NCBI GenBank assembly: GCA_965238045.1
Contig: CBDEGU010000010.1
Location: 620,001-684,000 of the forward strand
Reading direction: 5' to 3'
Origin: CBDEGU01 sp965238045
Lineage (GTDB): Bacteria > Acidobacteriota > Terriglobia > Bryobacterales > UBA6623
DNA length: 64,000 bases
A model generated the notes under the pieces. The model worked only from the letters and a program-made list of their open reading frames with translations, made no database searches and was not told where the DNA came from. A program made the position numbers and the translations under genes. Numbering within the stretch: the first letter of the stretch is position 1; each line of letters starts with the position of its first letter. Shown here piece by piece: positions 1-8,707 of this stretch.

Positions 1-2
1 CC

Positions 3-1376
3 GCGGGCGACGCCCAACAGCCCACCCGGCCCGAGTCCGCCCCTGGGTTAGCGCCTTCGCAACAGCCTGAAGTCCAAATGCCGTCACCGCCGGCCCCGGG
101 AAAACGCATCATGATTCCCCTCTCCACGCTGCTCGGGCTGATTCTAGCGGCGGGGGTGCTGTTCACCGCCATCATGATGACTCGCAATTGGGCGGAACGG
201 CGTTCCGAGTCCGAGTCCGCCCCCGCCGATGTTCCCGCGGTTGTCTCGGCCGATGTCCCCGGGGTTGTCTCCGGCGCGCCTGCTTCCCGGCAGCCTGACG
301 GGGCCGCTGACATCCTCGCCGACGCTTCTCCTCGATCCCCAGACACCCGGCCGCCGGGCGCCAATACCACGGCAGGACGCTCCACGGAGAGTGCGGGACC
401 CCGCGCGGCGGTTCCCGCGAACCCAACGAAACCATCCCCGACGAAAGAACTATCTTCCATTTCGCCTCTTTCGCCGCCAAGCACTACCGCACGGCCAGCC
501 TCCTATCAGTTTGCACGCTCCCTGCAAATGCCCGGCGCCGTCTGGACCGTCGCGCTCAGCCCGGACGGCGCCCGCCTCGCCGCCGCCAGCGACAACCATG
601 TGGTCACAATTTGGAACCCGGCGTCCAAGACGAAGATCGCCAGCCTGGCCGGACACACCGATCGCATCGTCTCGGCCACGTTCAGCCCCGACAGCCGCTA
701 CCTCGTCTCGGGAAGCTGGGATGGCACGGCCAAACTCTGGGATGTGGGCCAGCAACGCCTCATTCGCACCATGAACGTTCGGAAGGGCGTGAGCTCGCTT
801 GCCTTCAGTTCCGACGGCACTCGCCGAGCCGTTGGCTCCGCCAACAAGTCCATCACGGTCTGGAACCTTCAGAGCGGCGCCATCCTTCACGAATTGCGCG
901 GTCACAAACGCGAAGTCCAGGCGCTGGCCTTCAACGCCGATGGAAGCATATTGGCCTCGGTTTCCGGTGAAAAACGAGTGTATCTTTGGGATATCGAGGG
1001 AGACGGAGGCCGCACCCTGCTGAAAGGCCTGCGCTCCGGCGCCACTGCGGTTAGCTTTGGCGCCGATTCCCAGACGCTCGCGACCGCGGGTGCGAACCGC
1101 GTCACGATCTGGGACCTGGCAACCCGCCAGCAAACGCGCGACAGCGACTTGCCTGGCTGGCTCTATGCAGTGATCCCGGCTCCCGGCGGCGGCTTCCTGG
1201 CTCTGGCTGCCGGCGCGGACTCGGTAAGACTCTGGGACATGAATAACGACGCCGAACCGCAGCGTCTGCCGGCCGGAAACTCCGTCCGTTCGGTGGCTCT
1301 CAGCCGCACAGGAGACCGCCTGGTCGCCGGCAGCGAGGAAGGAACCATCCTGGTCTGGGAACCCTCCTCTCTTTGA
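3..1376 (+). CDS. WD40-repeat protein with one TM segment, 5' end outside window
   Basis: The frame is open from base 3 with no stop before the first ATG at 78, so the gene probably begins upstream of the window. From the ATG: one membrane segment at about residues 13-35 (IPLSTLLGLILAAGVLFTAI), a Pro/Ala/Ser-rich linker to about 145, then WD40 blades to the end, with repeated LWD/IWN/VWE endings and GH...V..VAFSPDG starts. In Acidobacteria this TM-linker-propeller layout often follows a cytoplasmic Ser/Thr kinase domain, which would lie outside the window (inference). The linker holds a 2 x 24 bp repeat (228-275). Propeller identity is clear; partners and role are unknown. Confidence 0.8.
   Translation, partial: AGDAQQPTRPESAPGLAPSQQPEVQMPSPPAPGKRIMIPLSTLLGLILAAGVLFTAIMMTRNWAERRSESESAPADVPAVVSADVPGVVSGAPASRQPDGAADILADASPRSPDTRPPGANTTAGRSTESAGPRAAVPANPTKPSPTKELSSISPLSPPSTTARPASYQFARSLQMPGAVWTVALSPDGARLAAASDNHVVTIWNPASKTKIASLAGHTDRIVSATFSPDSRYLVSGSWDGTAKLWDVGQQRLIRTMNVRKGVSSLAFSSDGTRRAVGSANKSITVWNLQSGAILHELRGHKREVQALAFNADGSILASVSGEKRVYLWDIEGDGGRTLLKGLRSGATAVSFGADSQTLATAGANRVTIWDLATRQQTRDSDLPGWLYAVIPAPGGGFLALAAGADSVRLWDMNNDAEPQRLPAGNSVRSVALSRTGDRLVAGSEEGTILVWEPSSL
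228..275. repeat. 2 x 24-bp coding tandem repeat
   Basis: Units 228-251 and 252-275 encode DVPAVVSA and DVPGVVSG in the linker of the WD40 protein. The period is twice the 12-bp unit seen elsewhere in the window. Confidence 0.75.
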
Positions 1377-1467
1377 TCGCCAGCGCTGTTTGATCGTCAC
1401 GGAGCGGTCCGGCGACCGCCTTCATCCGGGTGCCTTCATCCGGGCGGGGAGTTGCCCCGACAAGACA

Positions 1468-2184
1468 CTAGTTCGATTTGTTGAACGCCGAGGCCTTCTG
1501 AAGTATGGCCGCCAATCTCTGCCCAGACCTTGGTATCGGCACCGCACCGCCCAACACGATCTCCCGGGCCTCGATTTGACGGCCATAGAGCCTGCGGTTC
1601 GCCTTGGAATCTTGCCGCAGCGTCGAACCCTCGACCGACACACCCGCAAACAAACCCCGCGACCGCGAATAGCTAAGAATCTCCGCCCTCATGTAGGCGT
1701 CCGTGGCCGCCGTCGCGGTCCGGCCCTTGGGACCCGCCGCCACGGCCGCATCGGCCCCCAACTTGACTTTGCTTTTCAGTACCGACTTCGCGCCCTTCGG
1801 ATTCATCACCAGCAGCAAGAAATCCGTCGCCTGGCCCCCGAGCTGGAAGCCGATGTTGCCGCCCTCGAGACGCACCATGGCCGGGGCGCCCCACTTGCCT
1901 TTGAATTTCTCGCCCTGGCGGCAAACCATCGCCCCGCGCCCATAGCTGCCGCCCAACCCTATCGCCAGTTTTTTCACTGAAGGAATGACCATCACGCACT
2001 CGGCCTTGTCGAGCAGCTCCTTGGGAATGCCATCCGGCACGTTGATGAGTTCCTCCATGACGATGGCGCATTTTTCAAGCCGGTCGTCGACCTTGGCCGC
2101 GAACATTCCCGGGACCGTGGCGGCAACCGCCACCGCGACAGCCAGCTTCGTCCATCGAAAAGAAACCCTGTTTTCGCTGATCAT
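1468..2184 (-). CDS. SYLF (Ysc84) domain lipid-binding protein, secreted
   Basis: A 238-aa protein with an N-terminal hydrophobic signal at about residues 12-29 and likely cleavage after MFA-A. The rest matches the SYLF/Ysc84 family: DKAECVMVIPSVKKLAIGLGG, the YGRGAMVCR strand, and GFQLGGQATDFLLLVMN. SYLF domains bind phosphoinositides in eukaryotes; bacterial members are exported and mostly uncharacterised. Start ATG 2184 follows a strong GGAGG Shine-Dalgarno. It runs in the same direction as aroA but has its own roughly 110-bp upstream region, so it is probably a separate unit. Confidence 0.88.
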   Translation of the reverse strand: MISENRVSFRWTKLAVAVAVAATVPGMFAAKVDDRLEKCAIVMEELINVPDGIPKELLDKAECVMVIPSVKKLAIGLGGSYGRGAMVCRQGEKFKGKWGAPAMVRLEGGNIGFQLGGQATDFLLLVMNPKGAKSVLKSKVKLGADAAVAAGPKGRTATAATDAYMRAEILSYSRSRGLFAGVSVEGSTLRQDSKANRRLYGRQIEAREIVLGGAVPIPRSGQRLAAILQKASAFNKSN

Positions 2185-2260
2185 GTCGCTCCTCCGTTCT
2201 CGTCAGAACCGCGCTCTCGGCCCAAGGGGAGATTTCTTCTTGATCCTAGCAGGAGCTTGT

Positions 2261-2279
2261 TTCCCGGCTCACTCGGGAA
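2261..2279 (-). terminator. Hairpin between aroA and the SYLF gene
   Basis: TTCCCG (2261-2266) pairs with CGGGAA (2274-2279) across a 7-nt loop, just after the aroA stop on the minus strand. There is no U tract, so it is only a weak terminator candidate. Confidence 0.3.
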
Positions 2280-2293
2280 GAAGCCCTAGTTCG

Positions 2294-3616
2294 TCAGGGT
2301 GCTTCTTCTGCGGCCCATGACTCGATAACCGAATCGAGCAGATCATAGAACTCAGGGAAGGAAACCGAGACCGCTTCGGCTCCCGCCAGTTTGGAGGGCT
2401 CGCCCGCGCTGAGCCCGGCAATCGTGAAGGCCATGGCAATGCGATGATCGCCGAACGAATCGAGTTCAGCGCCCTGGAACCGCTGGCCGCCTGGAATCGT
2501 CATCCCATCGGCGCGCTCCTCAACACGAATACCCATGCGCCGCAGATTTTCCACGACCGTCTGAATCCGGTCGGTCTCCTTCACTCGCAGCTCGACCGCA
2601 TCGCGAATATCGAGCCCGTCCCTGCTGACCGCGCCCAGCACGGCGAGCATCGGAATCTCATCAATCACCCCGGCCGTGGCCGCGCCCTCGATACGGCCGC
2701 CCGCCAGCACGGGTCCGCCCCCGCTCCTGGGGCCTTCCACACGCAGATCCCCTGCTTTTTCACCACCCTGCTCGGAACTCGCCACAACCTCGATACGGGC
2801 GCCCATGCCGCGCAACACATCCAGCAGCGTCGTCCTGGTCGGATTCAAACCCACCCCTTCGAGCGTTACATCCGAGCCGGGCAGCAGCAGCGCCGCCCCG
2901 ATGAAAAACGCCGACGACGACAGATCCGACGGCACGCTTAGATTTCGGCCTCGCAGCCTCGGCCGCCCTCGCAAACGTACCTCCAGCCCGTCGGTTTCGA
3001 CATCCGCGCCAAATTCACGCAGCGCCAGCTCGGAGTGGTTTCGGGTCCGTAGTGGCTCCCTCACCACGGTCTCCCCGCTGGCGTAGAGGCCCGCGAACAG
3101 GACCGCCGTCTTCACCTGCGCGCTTGCGACCGGCAGGTCACAGGCGAGAGGCTTGATCGTTCCACCACGAATTCGCAGCGGCGGAAACCCGCCTTCGCGG
3201 GCCTCGATCCTTGCGCCCATCCGCGAGAGCGGTGCAATGATCCGGCCCATCGGCCGCTTCGAGAGTGACTCGTCACCGCCGATCGTGCTCTCAAAAGCCT
3301 GGCCGGCGAGAATGCCCGAAAGCATCCGCATCGTCGAGCCCGAATTGCCGGCGTCGAGCAGCCCCGCGGCCTGCCGCAGTCCGCCCAGGCCCGCGCCGTC
3401 CACCGTGACGCGATCGTCCGCATGCTCGATCCTGGCGCCAAGCGCGCGCAAGCAGGCCAGCGTCGACGCGCAGTCGGCCCCGGTCGAATAGTGCTCTATC
3501 ACCGAGCGCCCTTCGGCGACCGCCGCCAGCATGGCATAACGGTGGGAAATGGATTTGTCGCCCGGCAGACGGACCCGCCCGGCGATTCGTCCTGCCGGTT
3601 GAATCGCTCGAATCAT
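2294..3616 (-). CDS. aroA: 3-phosphoshikimate 1-carboxyvinyltransferase (EPSP synthase)
   Basis: EPSP synthase joins shikimate-3-phosphate and PEP in the sixth step of the shikimate pathway, in the cytoplasm. Visible signatures: RLPGDKSISHR near the N-terminus, LDAGNSGSTMRMLSG, and the C-terminal VKETDRIQ ... FGDHRIAMAF block. The length (440 aa) is normal. I chose ATG 3616 (MIRAIQPAG...) because the upstream TTG at 3652 only adds a non-family tail. It lies about 50 bp downstream of mutT on the same strand, so co-transcription is likely. A Gly/Ser-rich loop (SSEQGGEKAGDL) is longer than usual. Confidence 0.96.
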   Translation of the reverse strand: MIRAIQPAGRIAGRVRLPGDKSISHRYAMLAAVAEGRSVIEHYSTGADCASTLACLRALGARIEHADDRVTVDGAGLGGLRQAAGLLDAGNSGSTMRMLSGILAGQAFESTIGGDESLSKRPMGRIIAPLSRMGARIEAREGGFPPLRIRGGTIKPLACDLPVASAQVKTAVLFAGLYASGETVVREPLRTRNHSELALREFGADVETDGLEVRLRGRPRLRGRNLSVPSDLSSSAFFIGAALLLPGSDVTLEGVGLNPTRTTLLDVLRGMGARIEVVASSEQGGEKAGDLRVEGPRSGGGPVLAGGRIEGAATAGVIDEIPMLAVLGAVSRDGLDIRDAVELRVKETDRIQTVVENLRRMGIRVEERADGMTIPGGQRFQGAELDSFGDHRIAMAFTIAGLSAGEPSKLAGAEAVSVSFPEFYDLLDSVIESWAAEEAP

Positions 3617-3665
3617 ATTGCCCTGAGGAAACTTTCGCGCGGCCGGCCGCAACTGACCCGCACTC

Positions 3666-4070
3666 TTACGCCGAACCCGGCTGCTTCACGCCCGCCGAGA
3701 GTTGACGAACAAACTCGGCGTCGCCGTCCAGAAAATCAAATCCCGGCAACTCGCCCCGTTCGACCCAGCGAATTTCATCAAACTCACACGCAAGCATTTC
3801 GCCGTCGAACTCGCTCACCGCGAAGAAAATCAACTGCAACGGCTTCGGTCCTGGATATTCATACTCATAGCGCGCGATCTCGTCGCCGACACTCGCTTCG
3901 ATGCCAAGTTCCTCCCGCAGCTCGCGCCGCAGGGCCTCGCCGGCCGTCTCACCCAGCTCGAGCTTGCCTCCCGGAAATTCCCACTTCCCCGGATGGTCCT
4001 GATCCGCGCGTCTGCGGCAGATCAGCACGCGCCCGTCGCGTTCGATCACAGCCGCCGCAACACTCGTCAT
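3666..4070 (-). CDS. mutT: MutT-type Nudix hydrolase (8-oxo-dGTP diphosphatase)
   Basis: A 134-aa Nudix protein with a complete Nudix box, GGKLELGETAGEALRRELRE followed by ELGI, matching GX5EX7REUXEEXGU. The KWEFPGGKLE and late WVERGELPGFDFLDGD elements match the MutT/CTP-pyrophosphohydrolase branch, which sanitises oxidised nucleotides or hydrolyses related NTPs. ATG 4070 gives MTSVAAAVIERDGRVLI, a typical N-terminus. It is probably the first gene of a mutT-aroA unit. Exact substrate is inferred from the family only. Confidence 0.92.
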   Translation of the reverse strand: MTSVAAAVIERDGRVLICRRRADQDHPGKWEFPGGKLELGETAGEALRRELREELGIEASVGDEIARYEYEYPGPKPLQLIFFAVSEFDGEMLACEFDEIRWVERGELPGFDFLDGDAEFVRQLSAGVKQPGSA

Positions 4071-4412
4071 CTCGTCTCAAGCCGGCGGAGTTGCTTCATG
4101 GCGCACAGCAGCCGGGTTCGCTGTTCGGGCGGCGGGCTGGCAGCCCCGAGTGTGAACCAAGGGCGAGAAAGAGCCCTGTATATCCAGAACCTGTGAAGGT
4201 TGACTGGAAAAGCTCCTCCTCCAGGCCAAGAGTGCCGCTGGCCGGAAACGTTCCATCCTACCGTAGCCTCAAAGGGCCGGGTGCGGACGGGGTCAATCCG
4301 GCTGCCGCATGTGATCGAGAGTTCCCCCCGGTTGTCATAGGGGCATACTGACAATCCCCTGCCTGTACACCCCGGGTCCACACTCGGAACTGCCAGCCTC
4401 TCTCTTAGGGTA
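4071..4412. other. 342-bp intergenic region with hairpins
   Basis: It separates argS from mutT, both on the minus strand. No convincing gene is present; a 104-codon open frame here resembles nothing. TTGTCA/TGACAA arms (4332-4337, 4349-4354) close an 11-nt loop, and GGGC/GCCC arms near 4160-4178 form a second hairpin. It could hold the mutT promoter or a small RNA. I could not match it to 6S, SRP, RNase P or tmRNA. Confidence 0.4.
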
Positions 4413-6443
4413 TTACATCACTTCAGGCGAAGGCATGCCCATCGTGTCGAGAACCGAGTTCAGTTCCCGCACGAAGAACTGCGCCATCCAAAGCAGAAAG
4501 ACCTTCTTCGCCCTGTCGGTCTCATTCAAGATGTGATGCTGGTGGTAGAAATGGTTGAACGCCTGCGCCAGATGGAAGCCGTAGCGGGCGAGCTGGGCCG
4601 GCTCGCCGGCGGCGACCGCCCGTTCCACCGTCCAATCGGCTCGCGACACCTCCAGCAGAAGCTGCCAGAAGTCTTCGTTTTGAAGCTGTTCGCGAAAGGA
4701 TTCTTCGCCCAGTTCGCCGCGGAAATCCGGCAGCGTCTCGCCGCGCTCTTCGAGTGTCCGAAGAATATTGCGCGCCCGGACGGCGGCGTACTGCACGTAA
4801 GGACCGGTCTCGCCCTCGAAACTCAGCGCCTCCTGCAGGTCAAACGCGATCACGGTTGTGCGCGTGAACCGCAACATGAAGTATCTCAGCGCGCCCACGG
4901 CGATTTTCGACGCAATGCGCCTCTGCTCTTCCTCCGGCATTTCCGCGTGACGACTGTGCACTTCTTCCAGCGCCTTCGAGATCAGCATGTCGATCAGGTC
5001 ATCGGCCTTGACGCCCACGCCCTTCCGGCCGCTCACCTCCACATACGCTTTATGGCGATCCTCGCCAGAAAGCTCGATCCCCAAATCGGCGCAGCAGCGC
5101 GGAGTCAGCGCCACCATCTCGTAGGAAAAGTGGATCGAGTCCCGCGCCTGCTCGTCGAAACCAAGCGACCGTAACCCGGCGCGAACAACATCTTGCAAGT
5201 ACGACTGCCGCACATCGATCACGTTATAGACCTTCGATCCGCGTCCAAACCCCGGCACCTCCTCTTCGCCGCCGGAGGCCGCCGATGCCCAGAGGACCCG
5301 CCCGTCGTCATAGGTCCGCCACCGGACGTAGTGAAAGTCCTTATCGAGCAGCCCGAACTTCCACAACTGATAGGCGATGTCCTTGCCGACATAGGTAACC
5401 GTTCCGTCCGAGCGCACGATGACTTTCGAGTCGTCGTCGGCGCCCGCGTCCTCTTCCGCGTCCCCGTCCGCGTCTTGCCGGGAACTGGTGTCCGGCTTCC
5501 CCCTCTTTGCCTTCGGCGGCGCATCGTCCTGGAACAATCGAGCGGGCATGACCCAACAGCCGCGATTCTTGCCACCGGTTTCGAGATAGATCGCCTTGCG
5601 CTGCTTGAGCATCTCAAACGCCGAAGCCCAAAATTGCAGGTGCAAGATCTCGCTCTCGCGCGGCAGCAGGTCGTATTCGACCTCGATCCGCCGCATCGTA
5701 TCGAGATGGGCGTTCACAATCGTGTCGGAGACGATGCGCGCGATCGCGGCCAGTTCGCCGTCGCCGGACTCAATCGCGTGCAGTGTTTCGGACCGGCGCG
5801 CCGCCAGAGCCGGATCCGACTCGTAGCTCCGCGAAACCTTGGCGTAAAGGTCCCAGCAGTGATAGTCAAACCCCGCGGCCGGGTCGCCGGCCAGTTGCCG
5901 CACTTCAGCGAGCGACTTCTTCTCCACAAAATGGAATCCAACCACCACATCGGCTACCTGCACCCCGGTGTTGTCGATGTAGTTCTGCACCTCGACCATC
6001 TGGCCCGTCCGGCGCAGCATCCGCACCAGGGTGTCGCCGAGAATCGCGTTTCTCAGATGTCCGATATGCGCTGCTTTGTTGGGATTGATGTTCGTGTGCT
6101 CGACGATGACCTTCCATACGTCGCCGCCTGGCTCGTCACCGGATTCATTGAGCAGCGCCGCCGCGTAGGCGCCGCGATCGAAACGCAGATTGATGAACCC
6201 GCCCCCTGCCACCTCGGCCGACGCAATCCCGGGAATCGGTTTCCACTCCGAGACCAGTTCCTCGGCAATCTGGCGGGGGGCGCGCTTGAGTGTCTTAGCC
6301 AGCGAAAAGCAGACCGGCAGCGCAAGTTCGCCAAACGCGGCCTGCCGAGGCTGCTCGATGACAATGGGAACCTCGACGCCATAGCGTTCGCCAATATGAG
6401 CGGCCATGGACTGGTGAACACGCTTTGCGAAAGTATGAAACAC
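4413..6443 (-). CDS. argS: Arginyl-tRNA synthetase with acidic insertion
   Basis: Class I synthetase charging tRNA-Arg. The HIGH signature is at residues 126-129 (AAHIGHLRNAILGDT), the degenerate KMSKS-equivalent is SGRKGVGVKADDLID, and the C-terminal DALR-type anticodon domain has TGPYVQYAAVRARNIL and QAFNHFYH. At 676 aa it is about 100 aa longer than most ArgRS. Part of the excess is a charged loop at about residues 307-338, between RLFQDDAP and KVIVRSDGTVTYVGKD. That loop includes RQDA-DGDA-EEDA, encoded by three 12-bp DNA repeats (5445-5480). The insertion precedes the catalytic KDIAYQLWK strand and is probably a surface loop. Confidence 0.96.
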   Translation of the reverse strand: MFHTFAKRVHQSMAAHIGERYGVEVPIVIEQPRQAAFGELALPVCFSLAKTLKRAPRQIAEELVSEWKPIPGIASAEVAGGGFINLRFDRGAYAAALLNESGDEPGGDVWKVIVEHTNINPNKAAHIGHLRNAILGDTLVRMLRRTGQMVEVQNYIDNTGVQVADVVVGFHFVEKKSLAEVRQLAGDPAAGFDYHCWDLYAKVSRSYESDPALAARRSETLHAIESGDGELAAIARIVSDTIVNAHLDTMRRIEVEYDLLPRESEILHLQFWASAFEMLKQRKAIYLETGGKNRGCWVMPARLFQDDAPPKAKRGKPDTSSRQDADGDAEEDAGADDDSKVIVRSDGTVTYVGKDIAYQLWKFGLLDKDFHYVRWRTYDDGRVLWASAASGGEEEVPGFGRGSKVYNVIDVRQSYLQDVVRAGLRSLGFDEQARDSIHFSYEMVALTPRCCADLGIELSGEDRHKAYVEVSGRKGVGVKADDLIDMLISKALEEVHSRHAEMPEEEQRRIASKIAVGALRYFMLRFTRTTVIAFDLQEALSFEGETGPYVQYAAVRARNILRTLEERGETLPDFRGELGEESFREQLQNEDFWQLLLEVSRADWTVERAVAAGEPAQLARYGFHLAQAFNHFYHQHHILNETDRAKKVFLLWMAQFFVRELNSVLDTMGMPSPEVM
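5445..5480. repeat. 3 x 12-bp coding tandem repeat in argS
   Basis: Units CGCGTCCTCTTC, CGCGTCCCCGTC and CGCGTCTTGCCG on the plus strand, encoding EEDA, DGDA and RQDA on the minus strand. They sit inside a non-conserved acidic loop. Confidence 0.8.
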
Positions 6444-6694
6444 CTGCGAATCAATGCCTCGCTAACAGAATTCGGGGAAACGGCGTTCGGGACAGACCGT
6501 GCCTTGCACCATCAAGCCTTACGCCATCAAAGGGAAGAGCGGAACTAGGCTTATTCTGTCACACTACCGGCATACAGCGCCGCTCAGGTGTACCGCCAAG
6601 GCACGCCGCCCAGGCGCTTTCGTCCCTTGAACGCATCAAACGTGGCCTCTGTTTCTTTTGCCTCCGTCGAAGGTAGTGGCGCGCTTTGATTACG

Positions 6695-6700
6695 TATAAT
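6695..6700 (+). promoter_or_regulatory. Candidate -10 element of a leaderless lipoprotein gene
   Basis: A perfect TATAAT lies 7 nt before the most plausible start codon, GTG 6707. That spacing would place transcription initiation at the start codon itself. No good -35 box is visible. Confidence 0.45.
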
Positions 6701-6706
6701 CGAATT

Positions 6707-7168
6707 GTGCTCAGACACTCTGGTGCTATCTCACAACTTCTGCTCGTCTTGCTCGCCGTGCTGCTTCTCTCATCGCTGGCGTGCAACTCCCATCAGAATT
6801 CGGAAATTGCGGTGCGCGAGGCCGTCCGCCAGCACCTTGCCGCACGCGGCAATCTGAATATGGGCAAGATGACCCTAAGCGTCGATGGCATTACATTCGA
6901 ACAGGACCGGGCGACCGCTTCGGTCACGATCGCGGCGCGCGACGATCCGAACGCGAAAATGCAAATGGTCTATCAACTGACTCAAACCGGTTCGGAGTGG
7001 AAAGTGCAAGCACCGGAAGATTCCTCGCAGCCCGCACATGGAGGGATGGATGGAGGCATGGGAAGCTCAGCGGGGGAACTGCCGCCCGGCCATCCTTCCA
7101 CCGGTGGCCAAACGCCCGAACCCGAATCAACCTTGCCTCAGGGTCATCCGCCTATTCCCGTGAAGTAA
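6707..7168 (+). CDS. Small putative lipoprotein, Gly/Pro-rich tail
   Basis: The likely start is GTG 6707 (VLRHSGAISQLLLVLLAVLL...), giving a classical lipoprotein signal with lipobox SSLAC. The open frame extends up to a TTG at 6686, but that would overlap a TATAAT box. The mature part (about residues 30-105) has alternating polar/beta-like sequence with DGITFEQDRATASVTI and YQLTQTGSEWKVQ, resembling small DUF4878-like periplasmic domains. The tail is low complexity, with GGMDGGMG (2 x 12-bp DNA repeat, 7038-7061) and two GHP motifs. It lies upstream of hemL by 90 bp. Function unknown. Confidence 0.7.
   Translation: MLRHSGAISQLLLVLLAVLLLSSLACNSHQNSEIAVREAVRQHLAARGNLNMGKMTLSVDGITFEQDRATASVTIAARDDPNAKMQMVYQLTQTGSEWKVQAPEDSSQPAHGGMDGGMGSSAGELPPGHPSTGGQTPEPESTLPQGHPPIPVK
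7038..7061. repeat. 2 x 12-bp coding tandem repeat
   Basis: ATGGAGGGATGG followed by ATGGAGGCATGG, giving GGMD-GGMG in the lipoprotein tail. Confidence 0.6.
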
Positions 7169-7258
7169 GCGCGGGGCGAAACCGTCCATGGCAGGCCGCC
7201 CGTTCCCTTCTCATCGCAAGAGTCCGGCCCGTCCGCCGCAAACGAGGTTTCCGGCATC

Positions 7259-8551
7259 ATGAATCGTACGAAATCAGAAGCGTTATTTCGGCGGGCCGAA
7301 GCCTCCATGCCCGGGGGCGTCAACTCCCCGGCGCGAGCCTTTCGGTCGGTCGGCGGAGACCCCGTCTTCATCGAGCGGGGCGAAGGTTCGCGCCTCTACG
7401 ATGCCGACGGCAACTCTTACCTCGATTTCATCGGATCCTGGGGACCGCTCATCCTCGGCCATCGCCCTCCGGCCGTCATCGCGGCTCTCAAGCAGGTTCT
7501 CGATACAGGAACGAGTTTCGGCGCGCCGACCGAACGCGAAATCGACATCGCCGAGCTGATTCGCGAATTGGTTCCCTCGATCGAGATGGTGCGGCTGGTG
7601 AATTCGGGGACCGAAGCGACCATGAGCGCCCTGCGCGTCGCGCGCGGTTTCACCGGACGCGATCTGACGGTGAAATTCGAGGGCTGCTATCACGGGCACG
7701 TCGACTCGCTGCTGGTGAAGGCCGGCTCGGGCATGGCGACGCTCGGCATCTCCGATTCCGCGGGCGTTCCCCAATCCTGCTCCGAGACGACCCTTCCGCT
7801 GCCGTTCAATTCCGTTGAAGCCGTCGAGCACTGTTTTCAGGAGCGGGGCGCCCAAATCGCCTGCGTGATCGTCGAACCCGTTGTTGGAAACATGGGCTGC
7901 GTTCCTCCCCAGCCGGGGTATCTCGAGGCCCTGCGCGAGATCACCCAGCGGCATGGAGCGCTGCTGATTTTCGACGAGGTGATGACCGGCTTTCGCGTTG
8001 CTCTCGGCGGCGCGCAGTCTCTCTACCAAGTCACGCCCGATCTCACCACGATGGGTAAAATCATCGGCGGCGGCTTGCCGGTCGGCGCCTATGGCGGACG
8101 AGAGGACGTAATGCACAAGGTGGCTCCGCTCGGACCCGTCTACCAGGCCGGAACGCTCTCGGGCAACCCTCTCGCGGTGGCCGCCGGGCTGGCGGCGCTG
8201 CGAGAACTCAAGGCCGGCCCGGAGCTTTACGAGCGTCTCGACAGCAACACCGCCCGGCTCACCAGCGGCATCGCCCAGGCGGCCCGCGAGGCAAACGTGC
8301 CGGTGAGCATCAATCGCGTCGGTTCGATGTTCACCGTTTTCTTCGGTGATGCCGAGGTGACGGATTTCGCAAGTGCCTCGCGCAGCGATACCAGCCGTTT
8401 CGGAGCGTTCTTCCGGGGAATGCTCGACGAGGGCGTCTATCTGCCCTGCTCTCAATTCGAGGCTGCGTTCCTCTCGGCCGCTCATACTGAGCAGGATATC
8501 GACGAGACCATTGCCGCGGCCGCTAAGACATTGCTCGCGCTCACAGCGTAA
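7259..8551 (+). CDS. hemL: Glutamate-1-semialdehyde 2,1-aminomutase
   Basis: PLP enzyme converting glutamate-1-semialdehyde to 5-aminolevulinate in the C5 route of tetrapyrrole synthesis. Family signatures run the whole length: RAEASMPGGVNSPARAF, FIGSWGPLILGH, LVNSGTEATMSALR, YHGHVDSLLVKAGSG, FDEVMTGFR, and the PLP-lysine at about K267 in TTMGKIIGGGLPVGAYGG. The length (430 aa) is standard. bluB nearby is another tetrapyrrole/corrinoid gene, but in a different transcription unit. Confidence 0.97.
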   Translation: MNRTKSEALFRRAEASMPGGVNSPARAFRSVGGDPVFIERGEGSRLYDADGNSYLDFIGSWGPLILGHRPPAVIAALKQVLDTGTSFGAPTEREIDIAELIRELVPSIEMVRLVNSGTEATMSALRVARGFTGRDLTVKFEGCYHGHVDSLLVKAGSGMATLGISDSAGVPQSCSETTLPLPFNSVEAVEHCFQERGAQIACVIVEPVVGNMGCVPPQPGYLEALREITQRHGALLIFDEVMTGFRVALGGAQSLYQVTPDLTTMGKIIGGGLPVGAYGGREDVMHKVAPLGPVYQAGTLSGNPLAVAAGLAALRELKAGPELYERLDSNTARLTSGIAQAAREANVPVSINRVGSMFTVFFGDAEVTDFASASRSDTSRFGAFFRGMLDEGVYLPCSQFEAAFLSAAHTEQDIDETIAAAAKTLLALTA

Positions 8552-8707
8552 GCCGGACAAGCACGCAGTCGGTCCGATAGCCCGGCCCATCGAAAACCAA
8601 ATCGCGAGCCAGACGATTGCCCGCGGCACGTTTGCCTGGGACACGGCGACGGACGCGACCTCCGCCACCCCCGCTTCTCGCGTCGCCCCTGCGACTTCCC
8701 CGCTGTG

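Noticed and set aside
1418..1444. 14-bp direct repeat (GCCTTCATCCGGG twice)
   Set aside because: Intergenic and two copies only, with a period unlike the 12-bp set; probably simple slippage.
4067..4381. 104-aa open frame upstream of mutT
   Set aside because: No recognisable family, no signal or domain, odd composition; it is probably non-coding DNA.
4071..4412. 6S RNA gene
   Set aside because: Size and a weak closing stem fit loosely, but no conserved 6S sequence could be recognised; kept only as an unexplained structured gap.
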